35,893 bases of DNA, taken from Candidatus Obscuribacterales bacterium (GTDB taxonomy: Bacteria > Cyanobacteriota > Vampirovibrionia > Obscuribacterales > Obscuribacteraceae). The notes below the pieces were generated by a model. It made no database searches. It had not been told where the DNA came from and was given only the letters and a program-made list of their open reading frames with translations. Numbering within the stretch: the stretch's first letter is position 1; the number at the start of each line of letters is the position of its first letter. The stretch covers positions 1-35,893 of the forward strand of contig JAKFVQ010000032.1 of assembly GCA_021732085.1 (NCBI GenBank). The letters are read 5' to 3'. Positions 24,211 to 32,428 of the stretch are shown one piece after another. Both the position numbers and the translations under genes were made by a program.

Positions 24211-24308
24211 CGCTTTCTATCTCTGGTTTGGCGCTCCGATGCAGTATTATCCGGTTTCCATCCTTGTAATCAAGATACTATATCAAGTCGCAAGAAGCCG
24301 AACCCCAA

Positions 24309-25898
24309 CTAGGTGTGCAGTTTTGTGCCTTGATTTAGTGGCACCACAGATAGTGCGTTGTCGCGTCCGTAAAAGACGATCATGTCTTTCAATTTTGCGG
24401 CGAGTTCATCGCTTAGTGCATCTGGCTTGAAGCGCCATGTCCAGTTTCCTTCGGTGCTGGCAGGAAGATTCATTCTGGATTTTGAACCTAGGCCAAGAAT
24501 GTCTTGCAACGGAACAATTGCAATGTCGCAAACTGAGGAGTATGCAGCTTCGATGAAGTCCCAATGGATTTCTTTGCCGTTGCTTTTGAAATAACGCATG
24601 CAGCGGTTTCTTTCGTTCTCGATCTGCGAAGCGTCCCGAGTAGAGCCAGCTCCCGCTTTGCTATTGAACCAGCCGGTGGCAGTATCGTTGTCGTGGGTTC
24701 CTGTATACACGACCGCATTTTTGACGTGATTGTGAGGCAAGTCGATGTTGCAAGCGTCTCCTCCGAATGCCATTTGAAGCACTCTCATTCCCGGGAACAG
24801 GAAATCATCCCGTAGCGCTTCGACGTCAGGAGTGATGACGCCCAGGTCCTCTACAATAATTGGAAGATCTCCCAGCACTTCTTTCAGGGTGCTGAAGAAG
24901 TCGCGACCAGGCACTTCCACCCAGCGACCGCGCTGTGCAGTTTTGTCGCCACCTGGGATCTCCCAGCATGCAGCAAAGCCGCGAAAGTGGTCGATGCGGA
25001 CGATATCTACCAGTTCGAGCATCGCTCGGAATCGATCGATCCACCATTTGTAATTGTCTTTTTTCATTGTTTCCCAATCGTAGAGCGGATTGCCCCACAA
25101 CTGGCCGGTCGCGCTGAAATAATCTGGTGGCACACCTGCGATTACTGTTGGCTTGCCCTCGCTGTCCAGCTTAAAGAGCTCGGGATGTTCCCAAACATCG
25201 GCTGAGTCATAAGCAACGAATATCGGAGTATCTCCAATAATGCTAATTTTTTTGCTGTGGCAATATTCGCGCAGGGCAGCCCATTGTTTGAAGAAAAGAT
25301 ATTGGAAAAACTTTTCTGCTTCAACTGGATCTTGTAATCGTTTCTCTGCTTGAGCCAGTGCGTTTTTATCGCGTTTGGAAAGCTCCTTCGGCCAAACATC
25401 CCAGGAGGCTCCGCCGTGTTCTTCTTTCAAAACACGGAAGAGAGCGTAGTTATCTAACCATGCTGCGTGCTTATTACAAAACCCGAGAAAATCTGCACGC
25501 AGGCTCGTATCCGTAGTGGATTTGTAATTATCGAAGGCAATGCCGAGCATCTTCTTCTTATATTCGATTGCTTTGCCGAAGTTGACCTTCTCTGTTGTGA
25601 AACGCGGTATCGGTTGCAGATCTGTTTCCGTAAGCAATCCATGCTCAACCAGTTTGTCTGGGCTGATTAAAAGAGGATTGCCTGCAAAAGCGGAGAAGCA
25701 TTGATAAGGAGAATCGCCGAAGCCAGTGGGCGCCAATGGGAGAAGCTGCCATAAATGTTGACCAGAATCTGCAAGAAAGTCGGCAAACTTGAAAGCGTCT
25801 TCGCCGAGATCTCCTATTCCGTAGGGGCCTGGTAACGAGGTTGGATGTAAAAGCACGCCGCTGCAGCGAGGAAATTTCACCGTCGAACTCCAATGCAT
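24309..25898 (-). CDS. malQ: 4-alpha-glucanotransferase (amylomaltase, GH77)
   Basis: Transfers alpha-1,4-glucan segments in glycogen or maltodextrin metabolism; cytoplasmic, 529 aa, the usual length for the short GH77 type. Visible motifs: SGVLLHPTSLPGPYGIGDLG at the N-terminus, GDSPYQ (61-66), GVPPDYFSATGQLWGNPLYDW (about 255-275), VRIDHFRGF with nucleophile D303, PIIVEDLGVITPDV with acid/base E350, and THDNDT with transition-state Asp403. All catalytic residues are intact. The ATG chosen gives MHWSSTVKFPRCSG; no clear SD precedes it. Codon use is the AT-richer style of the neighbourhood, unlike the cluster immediately to its left. It lies 3'-to-3' with that cluster. Confidence 0.95.
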   Translation of the reverse strand: MHWSSTVKFPRCSGVLLHPTSLPGPYGIGDLGEDAFKFADFLADSGQHLWQLLPLAPTGFGDSPYQCFSAFAGNPLLISPDKLVEHGLLTETDLQPIPRFTTEKVNFGKAIEYKKKMLGIAFDNYKSTTDTSLRADFLGFCNKHAAWLDNYALFRVLKEEHGGASWDVWPKELSKRDKNALAQAEKRLQDPVEAEKFFQYLFFKQWAALREYCHSKKISIIGDTPIFVAYDSADVWEHPELFKLDSEGKPTVIAGVPPDYFSATGQLWGNPLYDWETMKKDNYKWWIDRFRAMLELVDIVRIDHFRGFAACWEIPGGDKTAQRGRWVEVPGRDFFSTLKEVLGDLPIIVEDLGVITPDVEALRDDFLFPGMRVLQMAFGGDACNIDLPHNHVKNAVVYTGTHDNDTATGWFNSKAGAGSTRDASQIENERNRCMRYFKSNGKEIHWDFIEAAYSSVCDIAIVPLQDILGLGSKSRMNLPASTEGNWTWRFKPDALSDELAAKLKDMIVFYGRDNALSVVPLNQGTKLHT

Positions 25899-25929
25899 TT
25901 AAGTGATTTGGAGAATATACCATCTTGGT

Positions 25930-25964
25930 AGCCGCAGCGCTTTATACCCAAGGCTGCGGCTTTT
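25930..25964. promoter_or_regulatory. Hairpin between malQ and the unknown Gly/Ala-rich gene
   Basis: AGCCGCAGC pairs perfectly with GCTGCGGCT around a 14-nt loop; TTTT overlaps the right arm on the plus strand. On the minus strand, in the direction of the flanking genes, no T-run follows, so it may be a weak terminator after the gene at 25998-26744. Confidence 0.45.
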
Positions 25965-25997
25965 CAGTGACGTCTCTTGAATTCAGTCCTCATTGCA

Positions 25998-26744
25998 TCA
26001 CTTATGCTTTTGAATAATCGTTTTAAGATCAAACTTTGCTGGCTGAAAGTCCTTCATCAGTTTCATTTCGGTCGAGCTAATTGGTGCGATTGGAATGATG
26101 GAAAGCGCACGATGTTCAGTGTGAAGAGTGACCGACATCGGGCGCGTAAACTCAGCAAGCCCTCGTGCGTTCAGCGGGCTGTATGCTGATGCGTCTGTGC
26201 TGAACTTGCCTAAGTCGTTGAAATTGCGTGGAGCTTGGAATTCAGAGAGGCTGCCTCTCAGTGTAACAGGTGCGAATCTTGCTGCTGCCGAGGCGCCGGT
26301 AAATCCACCAGCTGCCATTAGGGGGTAATCAAAGAAGGCCGATCCCAAGCGACTAGCAACTATGTCTTTGCTTTGATCGAATTTGGATGGATCGTGCCAT
26401 GCGTCATTCATTGCCATCGCAGTTGGTGCCAGGCGGTTGACTGCGTCGCCGATTGCCAGTCCTGCTAGTCCTGCTGTGGCAAACTTCGCGGCGGTTCCCC
26501 AGCGTCCCCCAGCGTTGTGCATCACTGTTAGACCTGCTCCGATCAGAGCTGCGGTTCCAAATTCCAATGCCGTAGCAGCCTTGTTATCCCATGCATCTCG
26601 AGCGCGATCAGCAAAGCCCTGCTTGATTCCGGTGGACAAAAGATTAGCTTCCATCCGCAACTTGTCCGCTGTGGTGATGGTGGGCGCCTTGTCATCGAAC
26701 AATACTATTGTTGGGTCTTCTATTTTTGTAAAATTTTCTGGCAT
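25998..26744 (-). CDS. Unknown protein with Gly/Ala-rich hydrophobic centre
   Basis: 248 aa. The N-terminus is hydrophilic (MPENFTKIEDPTIVLFDD), then a helix, then two hydrophobic Gly/Ala-rich stretches (TALEFGTAALIGAGLTVMHN at about 59-78; FATAGLAGLAIGDAV at about 88-102) and a third (YPLMAAGGFTGASAAARF, about 139-156). The C-terminus is polar. The pattern could insert into membranes or form glycine-zipper helices, as in some exported or phage-like structural proteins, but no family motif is visible. GAGG lies before the ATG at normal spacing. It is upstream of malQ on the same strand. I do not recognise it. Confidence 0.6.
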   Translation of the reverse strand: MPENFTKIEDPTIVLFDDKAPTITTADKLRMEANLLSTGIKQGFADRARDAWDNKAATALEFGTAALIGAGLTVMHNAGGRWGTAAKFATAGLAGLAIGDAVNRLAPTAMAMNDAWHDPSKFDQSKDIVASRLGSAFFDYPLMAAGGFTGASAAARFAPVTLRGSLSEFQAPRNFNDLGKFSTDASAYSPLNARGLAEFTRPMSVTLHTEHRALSIIPIAPISSTEMKLMKDFQPAKFDLKTIIQKHK

Positions 26745-27010
26745 GCTGGTTCCTCGCTTTCACACCTGCGTGCAGCGATCTACCGTCGATACCTTCTTGT
26801 ACTTTAGGTGAAGTGCTCTGCGCTGACAATGGGATTTCTCCCCTGGTCTGGATTTGGTGACTGCCAAGCTTTCCAGGTGATTGAGACTAAGCCCGTTGGT
26901 GTTAATTTGGGAGTGTAGATCCCTTATGTACTATACAAGGTAGGCGGAAGGTCAGATAAAAATAAGGCAGGAAAAGCAGGAGGGAGTCGCTGCAAATGCT
27001 GTCTCCACCA

Positions 27011-27057
27011 GCAAAGAAAAAAGCACCGGAGATAGCCCTGACGAGCTATCTCCGGTG
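27011..27057 (-). terminator. Rho-independent terminator of the HAD gene
   Basis: A perfect 13-bp stem (CACCGGAGATAGC / GCTATCTCCGGTG, 27024-27036 with 27045-27057) is followed on the minus strand by CTTTTTTCTTT. It starts 22 nt after the HAD stop codon. This is a strong terminator. The remaining 266 bp to the next gene hold nothing I can name. Confidence 0.93.
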
Positions 27058-27078
27058 GACAGTAGAAGACGTGCAATC

Positions 27079-27939
27079 TTATGAATCGCGGTCCTTGCAG
27101 CAAGGCTGTTCATGCAGGACAGGCGTAGGTCCGCTCGACCCCATGATCTTGCGGCGGCGACGAATAAGGCTGTTGATAGCCCTCTCCTCGCACTCACGCC
27201 AGTCCTGAACTTGGATCACTTCGTAGGCATCGCTGGAGGGAATCTCAGCGACCTTGTCGTAATCCCAGCCCGGCTCAAGCGGCAGGTAGATGAAGTTGGT
27301 GTGCGCGACGCACGCCCCGTCAGAACGTTTGCTGTTGCCGATGAAGGCAGACAGCTTCGGATCGACGTTCAGATCCTTCATGATCTGTGCAACCAGTTGC
27401 GGTTTCTCGTCACGTGACGTGACGATGATCTCGTCGAACACAGGTTGCAAGCCAGCCTGGCGCACCTTGTATTTCTGAGCCTCTCTGTTACCGATGGTGA
27501 CAGCGAAGATCATGAAGTTGTGGTGTGCCCGACCGAGAACGGCGGCAGCATTCGGAAAGATCTCGGGCTCGCGGAAAAATGGTGCGCGCCCGATGTTCTC
27601 ACAGATCTGCCGATCGTTCAGAATTTCATCTTCCTTGAAGCGTTTGCGCTTGAGCTTGCGCATGTAGTCGTATGCCTCGACCAGGGATTTGCCGAAGCGA
27701 TCTCGCTCGAAGCCCACACGCTCAGTGTTGGCTTTGTCGATCTTGCGCAGCATCTCAATCGATTCCTGCGGGTCGAATCCGCGCAGCTTCATGAAATGAC
27801 CGTAGTTAGCGTGAGCCTGGTCAAAATAAGGCTGGCAGACGATCGTTGTGCCGTCAAGGTCAACCCAGAGGACGGCAATCTTTCCTCCGGGAGCGCAGAA
27901 ATTGCGGTTAGCCGTGCGGCAATTATTGTTGTTGGACAT
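27079..27939 (-). CDS. HAD-superfamily hydrolase-like protein
   Basis: 286 aa. HAD motif I is LWVDLDGTTI (nucleophile Asp27, Asp29). A helical cap of about 110 residues follows, rich in charged residues (MRKLKRKRFKEDEI). Motif II is probably the Thr of IFAVTIGNRE, motif III the Lys of TSRDEKPQ, and motif IV IGNSKRSDGA, where the usual GD is GN but an Asp follows five residues later. The family includes phosphatases for small metabolites and nucleotides; substrate unknown. The C-terminus is unusual: a basic RRRRK run, then a tail with two adjacent Cys (QPCCKD). GGAG precedes the ATG. Codons are strongly C/G-ending. Likely downstream of the coiled-coil gene on the same strand, with its own terminator. 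Confidence 0.75.
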   Translation of the reverse strand: MSNNNNCRTANRNFCAPGGKIAVLWVDLDGTTIVCQPYFDQAHANYGHFMKLRGFDPQESIEMLRKIDKANTERVGFERDRFGKSLVEAYDYMRKLKRKRFKEDEILNDRQICENIGRAPFFREPEIFPNAAAVLGRAHHNFMIFAVTIGNREAQKYKVRQAGLQPVFDEIIVTSRDEKPQLVAQIMKDLNVDPKLSAFIGNSKRSDGACVAHTNFIYLPLEPGWDYDKVAEIPSSDAYEVIQVQDWRECEERAINSLIRRRRKIMGSSGPTPVLHEQPCCKDRDS

Positions 27940-27992
27940 AATGCGAACTCCTGACTGGTGCCACCAGATGAGGTGTCACCTGCGAATTGCAA

Positions 27993-28042
27993 GAGAGGGC
28001 GGGTGCAGTCTCCGACGCTGGATCCCATGCTCCCGCCCTCTC
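27993..28042 (-). promoter_or_regulatory. 11-bp stem between the coiled-coil and HAD genes
   Basis: GAGAGGGCGGG (27993-28003) is perfectly complementary to CCCGCCCTCTC (28032-28042), with a 28-nt loop. On the minus strand it starts 20 nt after the coiled-coil stop and ends 54 nt before the HAD start. It lacks a T-run. Confidence 0.55.
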
Positions 28043-28062
28043 ACCGAAACGCCTTGGAACTC

Positions 28063-28863
28063 TTATTTCTTTGGCGAATTCTCCTCCAGATATTCAATCT
28101 TGATGCGCGCGCAAGTCAGCTGCGTGCGCACCTTTTTGAATGTCTCCTCGGTTCTCATGAACAGACGCGCCTTGTCCAGATGCGTCTGTGCCGTGGTGTA
28201 TATCAAACGATCCCGCATAGGAACCGTTTGCTCGTTGAAGCAGGCTAAGCGCTTGCTTAAGCCAATGTCCTCGATAGCAAACTCGAGGCGCTGTTCGATC
28301 GGGCGTGCGCACTTATACGCTTGCTCGTAGTTCCCGTCGCTATAGTGACGACGAGCCTCTGCCAATGCAGCGTGTAAGGGTGCGGTGTTTATCGCCTGGC
28401 GGTCAGCTCGCGATAACAACGACAGTGCGCATTCTGCTTTCTTCTTCGCGTCCATCGCGAGTCGCGCCCAGTCGCGTTCTTCTTTCGCTTGTCGAGTGAG
28501 CAACCAGGCCTGATCGGCTTTGTCATTCGCTTCCCTTGCAAGCTCCCGCCACTGGAAAATGCTGGCACCAAAACGGCGGAATTTCTGCAAACGTTCCTCC
28601 AACTGCTTGAAGTGACGCTTGAGGGCGAACAGCTGTATCAGTGCATTCTTGCTTGCGAACCGGAGCCGTACTGTAGCACGGGCATAGCTCATGTTGGCAG
28701 CAAATCGATTCATTGCGCTGCCCGCTTCTGACTTCGCTGAGTCGCGGGAGTATCCCTTCCACGCGTAGTGAGCGACGAGGGCGAGAAACGCTAAGACAGC
28801 AGCTGCTGAAGCAGCTTGGGTGGCACTGTAAGCTGCCACCGTATGTAATATTGTGTCGATCAT
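28063..28863 (-). CDS. Membrane-anchored helical / coiled-coil protein, unknown function
   Basis: 266 aa from the ATG of MIDTILHTVA, which has GAGG 9 nt upstream; an in-frame ATG 33 codons earlier lies within the leader hairpin region and gives a Cys-rich, unlikely N-terminus. One membrane helix at about 17-36 (QAASAAAVLAFLALVAHYAW) is followed by an almost entirely helical, highly charged region with long heptad-like stretches (LFALKRHFKQLEERLQKF; DKADQAWLLTRQAKEERDW; AEARRHYSDGNYEQAYKCA). The last resembles a TPR-like helix pair. It could be a LemA-like or scaffold protein facing the cytoplasm or periplasm. Strong C/G-ending codons. No family recognised. Confidence 0.65.
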   Translation of the reverse strand: MIDTILHTVAAYSATQAASAAAVLAFLALVAHYAWKGYSRDSAKSEAGSAMNRFAANMSYARATVRLRFASKNALIQLFALKRHFKQLEERLQKFRRFGASIFQWRELAREANDKADQAWLLTRQAKEERDWARLAMDAKKKAECALSLLSRADRQAINTAPLHAALAEARRHYSDGNYEQAYKCARPIEQRLEFAIEDIGLSKRLACFNEQTVPMRDRLIYTTAQTHLDKARLFMRTEETFKKVRTQLTCARIKIEYLEENSPKK

Positions 28864-28934
28864 GCGTAAATCCTCTTCGCATGTGCAGAAGCCGTCGGTC
28901 AAATGAGCCGATGCCTTCCGCGCTAAGCAACAAA

Positions 28935-28973
28935 CAGTAGAAGAGTAAGCGCAATTGTTCACTCTTCTGACTG
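28935..28973 (-). promoter_or_regulatory. Hairpin in the leader of the coiled-coil gene
   Basis: CAGT plus AGAAGAGT pairs with ACTCTTCT plus ACTG (12 bp, one bulged base, 14-nt loop). It ends about 72 nt before the start codon of the coiled-coil gene. Confidence 0.5.
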
Positions 28974-29017
28974 CATTTCTTTACTGCGGAACTTGTTGTC
29001 CGCTTTCTCAGCAAGGC

Positions 29018-29090
29018 GGAAGCCTGTACTCACAATTGTTCAAGACGCGAAGCGAGCGCTTCGAGCTTGCGCAACCGGGGTCAGGCTTCC
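29018..29090 (-). terminator. Branched structure just after the acyl-CoA synthetase gene
   Basis: GGAAGCCTG (29018-29026) pairs with CAGGCTTCC (29082-29090); inside are CGAAGC-GAGC-GCTTCG (29048-29063) and a TTGCGCAA palindrome. It begins 10 nt after the stop codon. With no T-run it may be a Rho-dependent terminator or a 3'-end stabiliser. Confidence 0.45.
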
Positions 29091-29099
29091 TGCCAGTGC

Positions 29100-31016
29100 T
29101 TATTTGTAGAGCGCCTCGATTTCGTTCTTGAAGCGCTTGCTGGCTTCTTCAAAACGAATCTTCAGCGTTGGGGTCAGAAGTCCGTTGGCGACCGTCGCCT
29201 CGATCGGGACGATCTTGAACTTCTTGATCTGCTCCCAGCGCTCGAGCTTGCCGTTGACGCCTTCGACCGCCTCTTTGACGACCTTGAGCACTTCTGGCTG
29301 CTCGGCAAGATAAGTAGCTGTATCGACGCCGGCAGGCACCGGGCGACCGATTAACTGCTTGGCCAGGAGCTGGTTAACGAAAACCAGGCTGCTGACGTAC
29401 TTGCGTCCATCGAAGATAGGCAACACGTACTGAACCAGAGGGTACAGCTCGAAGCACTTCTCGATCTTCTCTGGCGCGACGTACTTGCCTTGCTCCGTTT
29501 TTCCCTGGCGCTTTTTGCGTCCGGTGATGAAGAGGAAACCATCTTCATCGACGTAGCCGAGATCTCCTGTCTTCAGCCAGCCATCGCTGGTGAAGGTTTT
29601 TGCGGTCTCCTCTGGCAAGTTCCAGTAGCCTTTGAAGATTTGCGGGCCGCGCAGGAGGATCTCTCCGTTGCTGCTGTTCTCTTCGCCGGGTTCGTGCTGG
29701 ATCTTGATCTGGATTCCGGGCACTGCTTGCCCAACCGAGCCGATCTTGTTCACCGGTCCTTTTGCCCCTGCCAGATGGCTTGGGCGATTGGTGGTGATAC
29801 CGCCGCTGGTTTCGGTCATGCCGTAACCTTGAAGCAGTTCAAGTCCGATCGTCTGGAAGAATTCCAGCACGTCAGGTGAGATTGGTGCTCCACCGGAAAG
29901 CATGATGTCGAGTCGTCCGCCGAGCCCATTGCGGATCTTGCGGAAAACGAGAAGATCGGCGAGGCAACGCTTGAAACCAGGCTGCTTTTGCTCGAATGCC
30001 CAAGCTGCGACACGCTGGCTAAGCTTGCCGGAATTTGCAATCTTTGCTTCGATCGACTCCTTCATCCCACGCCAAACAGCCGGCACACCGCAAAGAATCG
30101 AGGGGCTGAACAGGGAAAGCGCGCTGCGCTCCCGGTTCTTCACGTCTTCGACTTTGCAGTACCCGATCGGAACTCCCTGGCGAATCGCCATCGCGGTGCC
30201 GTTAATGCGCTCGTAAACGTGCGCCAGCGGTAGATAGCTCAGGTAGCGATCTTCTTCGCCCATGCTGAAACCGTGTTCCGCAATCCCGTCGAGCGCCGAG
30301 GCGATGTTTCCGTGCGTCAGCATGCACCCTTTCGGAACGCCGGAGGAGCCGGACGTGTAAATGATCGTCGCCAGATCGTCGTCGCCCAGACCGCAAAATT
30401 TGCGGCTCTTGAGCGTTGAGTGTAGCACGAACAATTGACTGGCCACACCAGTCCACCGTTCAGCTCCTTCTTCGTGGTTCGCCAGGAAGCGATTCACAAA
30501 GGGCTTCTTGGCGATGGTGCCAGGAAGCAATTCGATCTCGGACGGAATGCGATCAATGTGAAAAGACTTGATGCCCTCCACGTTGACCAACTTATCGAGC
30601 TGCTCTTGCTCGTTCGAAAGCACGAGTTTGGCGCCGGCGTCCTTGATGACGTAGCTAGCCTGCTCAGCGGTGCTGTGCGGATAGATTGGCACGGTCACGC
30701 CGCCGAGGCTTTGCACTGCGATGTCGGCCCACGTCCATTCTGGCGAGTTCCAGCCGATGATGGCGACGCGATCGCCCTTCTTGACGCCGCATTGACGCAA
30801 GAACACCATAATGCTCGCGACTGCCAGTCCGCTGCCGCGCCAGTTGATGCTCGCCAGTTCGCTTGGGAAAATGTAGTGGGGTGCCATGACACCGGGAACA
30901 CCGCCGACAAAGATGGGGGGCTCGTCAGCATGGGGGTTCTTGATGGTTGCGGCAAGGCTTTCCGGACTACCGAACACGCGGGTCCAGAAGGTATGAATGA
31001 GGGTATTTGCAGACAT
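29100..31016 (-). CDS. Long-chain fatty acid-CoA ligase (AMP-forming acyl-CoA synthetase)
   Basis: Activates fatty acids with ATP and CoA for degradation or lipid synthesis; peripheral membrane or cytoplasmic. 638 aa, matching the FadD15/long-chain AMP-dependent ligases. The ATP-binding loop is YTSGSSGVPKG (220-230), followed by CMLTHGN. SYLPLAHVYER, LSGGAPISPDVLEFF, LLQGYGMTETSGG, WLKTGDLGYVDEDGFLFITGRKK and the late KIRFEEASKRF region complete the family order; the hinge Asp of GDLG and the Arg of GRKK are in place. The start is the ATG of MSANTLIHTFW with GGAGG at good spacing; the frame runs 16 codons further back without support. Upstream of the coiled-coil and HAD genes on the same strand. 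Codons are strongly C/G-ending. Confidence 0.93.
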   Translation of the reverse strand: MSANTLIHTFWTRVFGSPESLAATIKNPHADEPPIFVGGVPGVMAPHYIFPSELASINWRGSGLAVASIMVFLRQCGVKKGDRVAIIGWNSPEWTWADIAVQSLGGVTVPIYPHSTAEQASYVIKDAGAKLVLSNEQEQLDKLVNVEGIKSFHIDRIPSEIELLPGTIAKKPFVNRFLANHEEGAERWTGVASQLFVLHSTLKSRKFCGLGDDDLATIIYTSGSSGVPKGCMLTHGNIASALDGIAEHGFSMGEEDRYLSYLPLAHVYERINGTAMAIRQGVPIGYCKVEDVKNRERSALSLFSPSILCGVPAVWRGMKESIEAKIANSGKLSQRVAAWAFEQKQPGFKRCLADLLVFRKIRNGLGGRLDIMLSGGAPISPDVLEFFQTIGLELLQGYGMTETSGGITTNRPSHLAGAKGPVNKIGSVGQAVPGIQIKIQHEPGEENSSNGEILLRGPQIFKGYWNLPEETAKTFTSDGWLKTGDLGYVDEDGFLFITGRKKRQGKTEQGKYVAPEKIEKCFELYPLVQYVLPIFDGRKYVSSLVFVNQLLAKQLIGRPVPAGVDTATYLAEQPEVLKVVKEAVEGVNGKLERWEQIKKFKIVPIEATVANGLLTPTLKIRFEEASKRFKNEIEALYK

Positions 31017-31080
31017 ATTGCCTCCAATTCTGGGTTGATTGGATTTGCCGAAGCGCACAATCACGCTCCAGCTGAGAAAT

Positions 31081-31151
31081 GCAGTGCTGAGAATTAGCTT
31101 TTACAGCCGTTCGCGGTAAGCACACACGAACACACCGTCATTCAGCACTGC
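31081..31151 (-). promoter_or_regulatory. 10-bp inverted repeat in the acyl-CoA synthetase leader
   Basis: GCAGTGCTGA (31081-31090) is perfectly complementary to TCAGCACTGC (31142-31151) across 51 nt. It ends about 65 nt before the start codon, so it would fold in the mRNA leader if transcription starts further upstream. Confidence 0.5.
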
Positions 31152-32307
31152 TCGACCACCTTTATCACTGTTTCTGGACGCCAGGCACTCACACTGCCCT
31201 CTGCGGGCTTTGAGTGAGGATTTATACTTGGCGGGGAGGAGAGGTGAGGGGAAGTTAGGCAGCGGGTGGGGGAGTGAAGAACGGTACCTGAAGAACCTAT
31301 GGCCCTGCAGATCTCCAAATCAATGAGATCTGAATTTGATCAATAGAGAACTTCTTCGATCATTAGCTAATCAAAATGGCGAGAATGTTTATTCCGCTTG
31401 GTTTTTGCCGCTCTTGTGCGAGCGGGACGAAGTGTGCCTCTTGGCGAGCTTGCTGATGAATGATCTGATGCAGTTGAGCTAGCGCTTGAAAACGCTCATA
31501 GTAGCCGGGTGTGCGATGCTTGGCTTGACAACGCAGGTTCCAAACTCTTAGCCCCGTGCGCAACAACTGTGTTGTATTCCTGTTTGTTTGGATCTGTTCG
31601 ACTGGTGCAATCCGCGTGAGAGATGGGTGGATTCTATAAGGAAGTCTTCTCGTTTTGCAGGCACGTGCACCACCTGTAGTATCGTGGGTCGGTCTCTAAA
31701 ATGTCATTGAATTGGGGGCAGGGTCATGAGATCTGATATTTTGCTTGATGCTGCCATAGCTGTCTGAAATTCGATTACTCCTTGAATCCATTCGACTAAC
31801 TTTGGAGCCAGCAACGGGGGATTGTCTAAACGCGAGCGGTTCAAGCGGATTAAGCACCGGTTCGCAACTTAGATTTTTCAGAGCAGCTTCTCTTGCGCTG
31901 CGTTGTGAAAGAACCTGTTCCGAAACCAGTCTCTTGGGAACTGCTGAGCCGCGAATCGAATTTCGACATTCACAACTGCCAGAAAGAGTGGGCTTGCTTG
32001 CCAAGGTGTCCGCCGTTTTCATCACTGTTCCACTTGAAAAGTCTTGTTCTGTTAGTTTCTACTTCACCTGCGGTGGCTAACTTTGAAGGCTAGAAATGGT
32101 GTTCCTGCAAGCATTTAGCGCCCTGGTTGCGCAAGGTTAGTGATGCTCTGTGAACTGTTGCGCATAATTGGGCGGCGAAGATTTCTTTCACAAATGGCTT
32201 TTGAAGACCATTTCTCCTCCGTTCATCCCAAAACCATATTGAGAAAAATGGCTCTGTATTTATAGAGTTCAGCCGTATTTTTATTACCGTTTCTTTTTCT
32301 CTACGAC
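31152..32307. other. About 1.15-kb intergenic region without a supported gene
   Basis: It lies between the divergent acyl-CoA synthetase and patatin genes. A G-rich purine tract sits at 31229-31275 (plus strand); on the minus strand the bases just before it include TATAAAT near 31215, a possible -10. Two minus-strand frames (67 codons at 31363-31566 starting with TTG, and about 108 codons at 31696-32022 starting with ATG) are open but have no SD and no recognisable motif. A small hairpin AAATGG/CCATTT lies near 32192-32213. Confidence 0.5.
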
Positions 32308-32364
32308 TCCCCAGCGTTCAATTTCATCCCGCAACACCGATTAGTTTTACTCCAAAACTGGGGA
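32308..32364 (+). promoter_or_regulatory. Long-range stem in the patatin leader
   Basis: TCCCCAG (32308-32314) pairs with CTGGGGA (32358-32364) around a 43-nt loop and ends 64 nt before the start codon used for the patatin gene. Stem length and distance resemble the leaders of the other strongly codon-biased genes here. Confidence 0.4.
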
Positions 32365-32428
32365 ACAGGGCAGCACATCGTTTGTGCTCTCTGATGAAAA
32401 TCGCGAATGCGAAATGAGGACCAAAGCT

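Noticed and set aside
31229..31275. G-rich tract as a possible G-quadruplex
   Set aside because: G runs are uneven and loops between G3+ runs are about 12-15 nt, so a stable quadruplex is not supported.
31363..31566. 67-codon minus-strand frame
   Set aside because: Starts with TTG, lacks an SD and has no recognisable motif; mentioned only in the intergenic note.
31696..32022. About 108-codon minus-strand frame
   Set aside because: Ser/Arg-rich composition resembles random translation, there is no SD, and nothing nearby supports expression.
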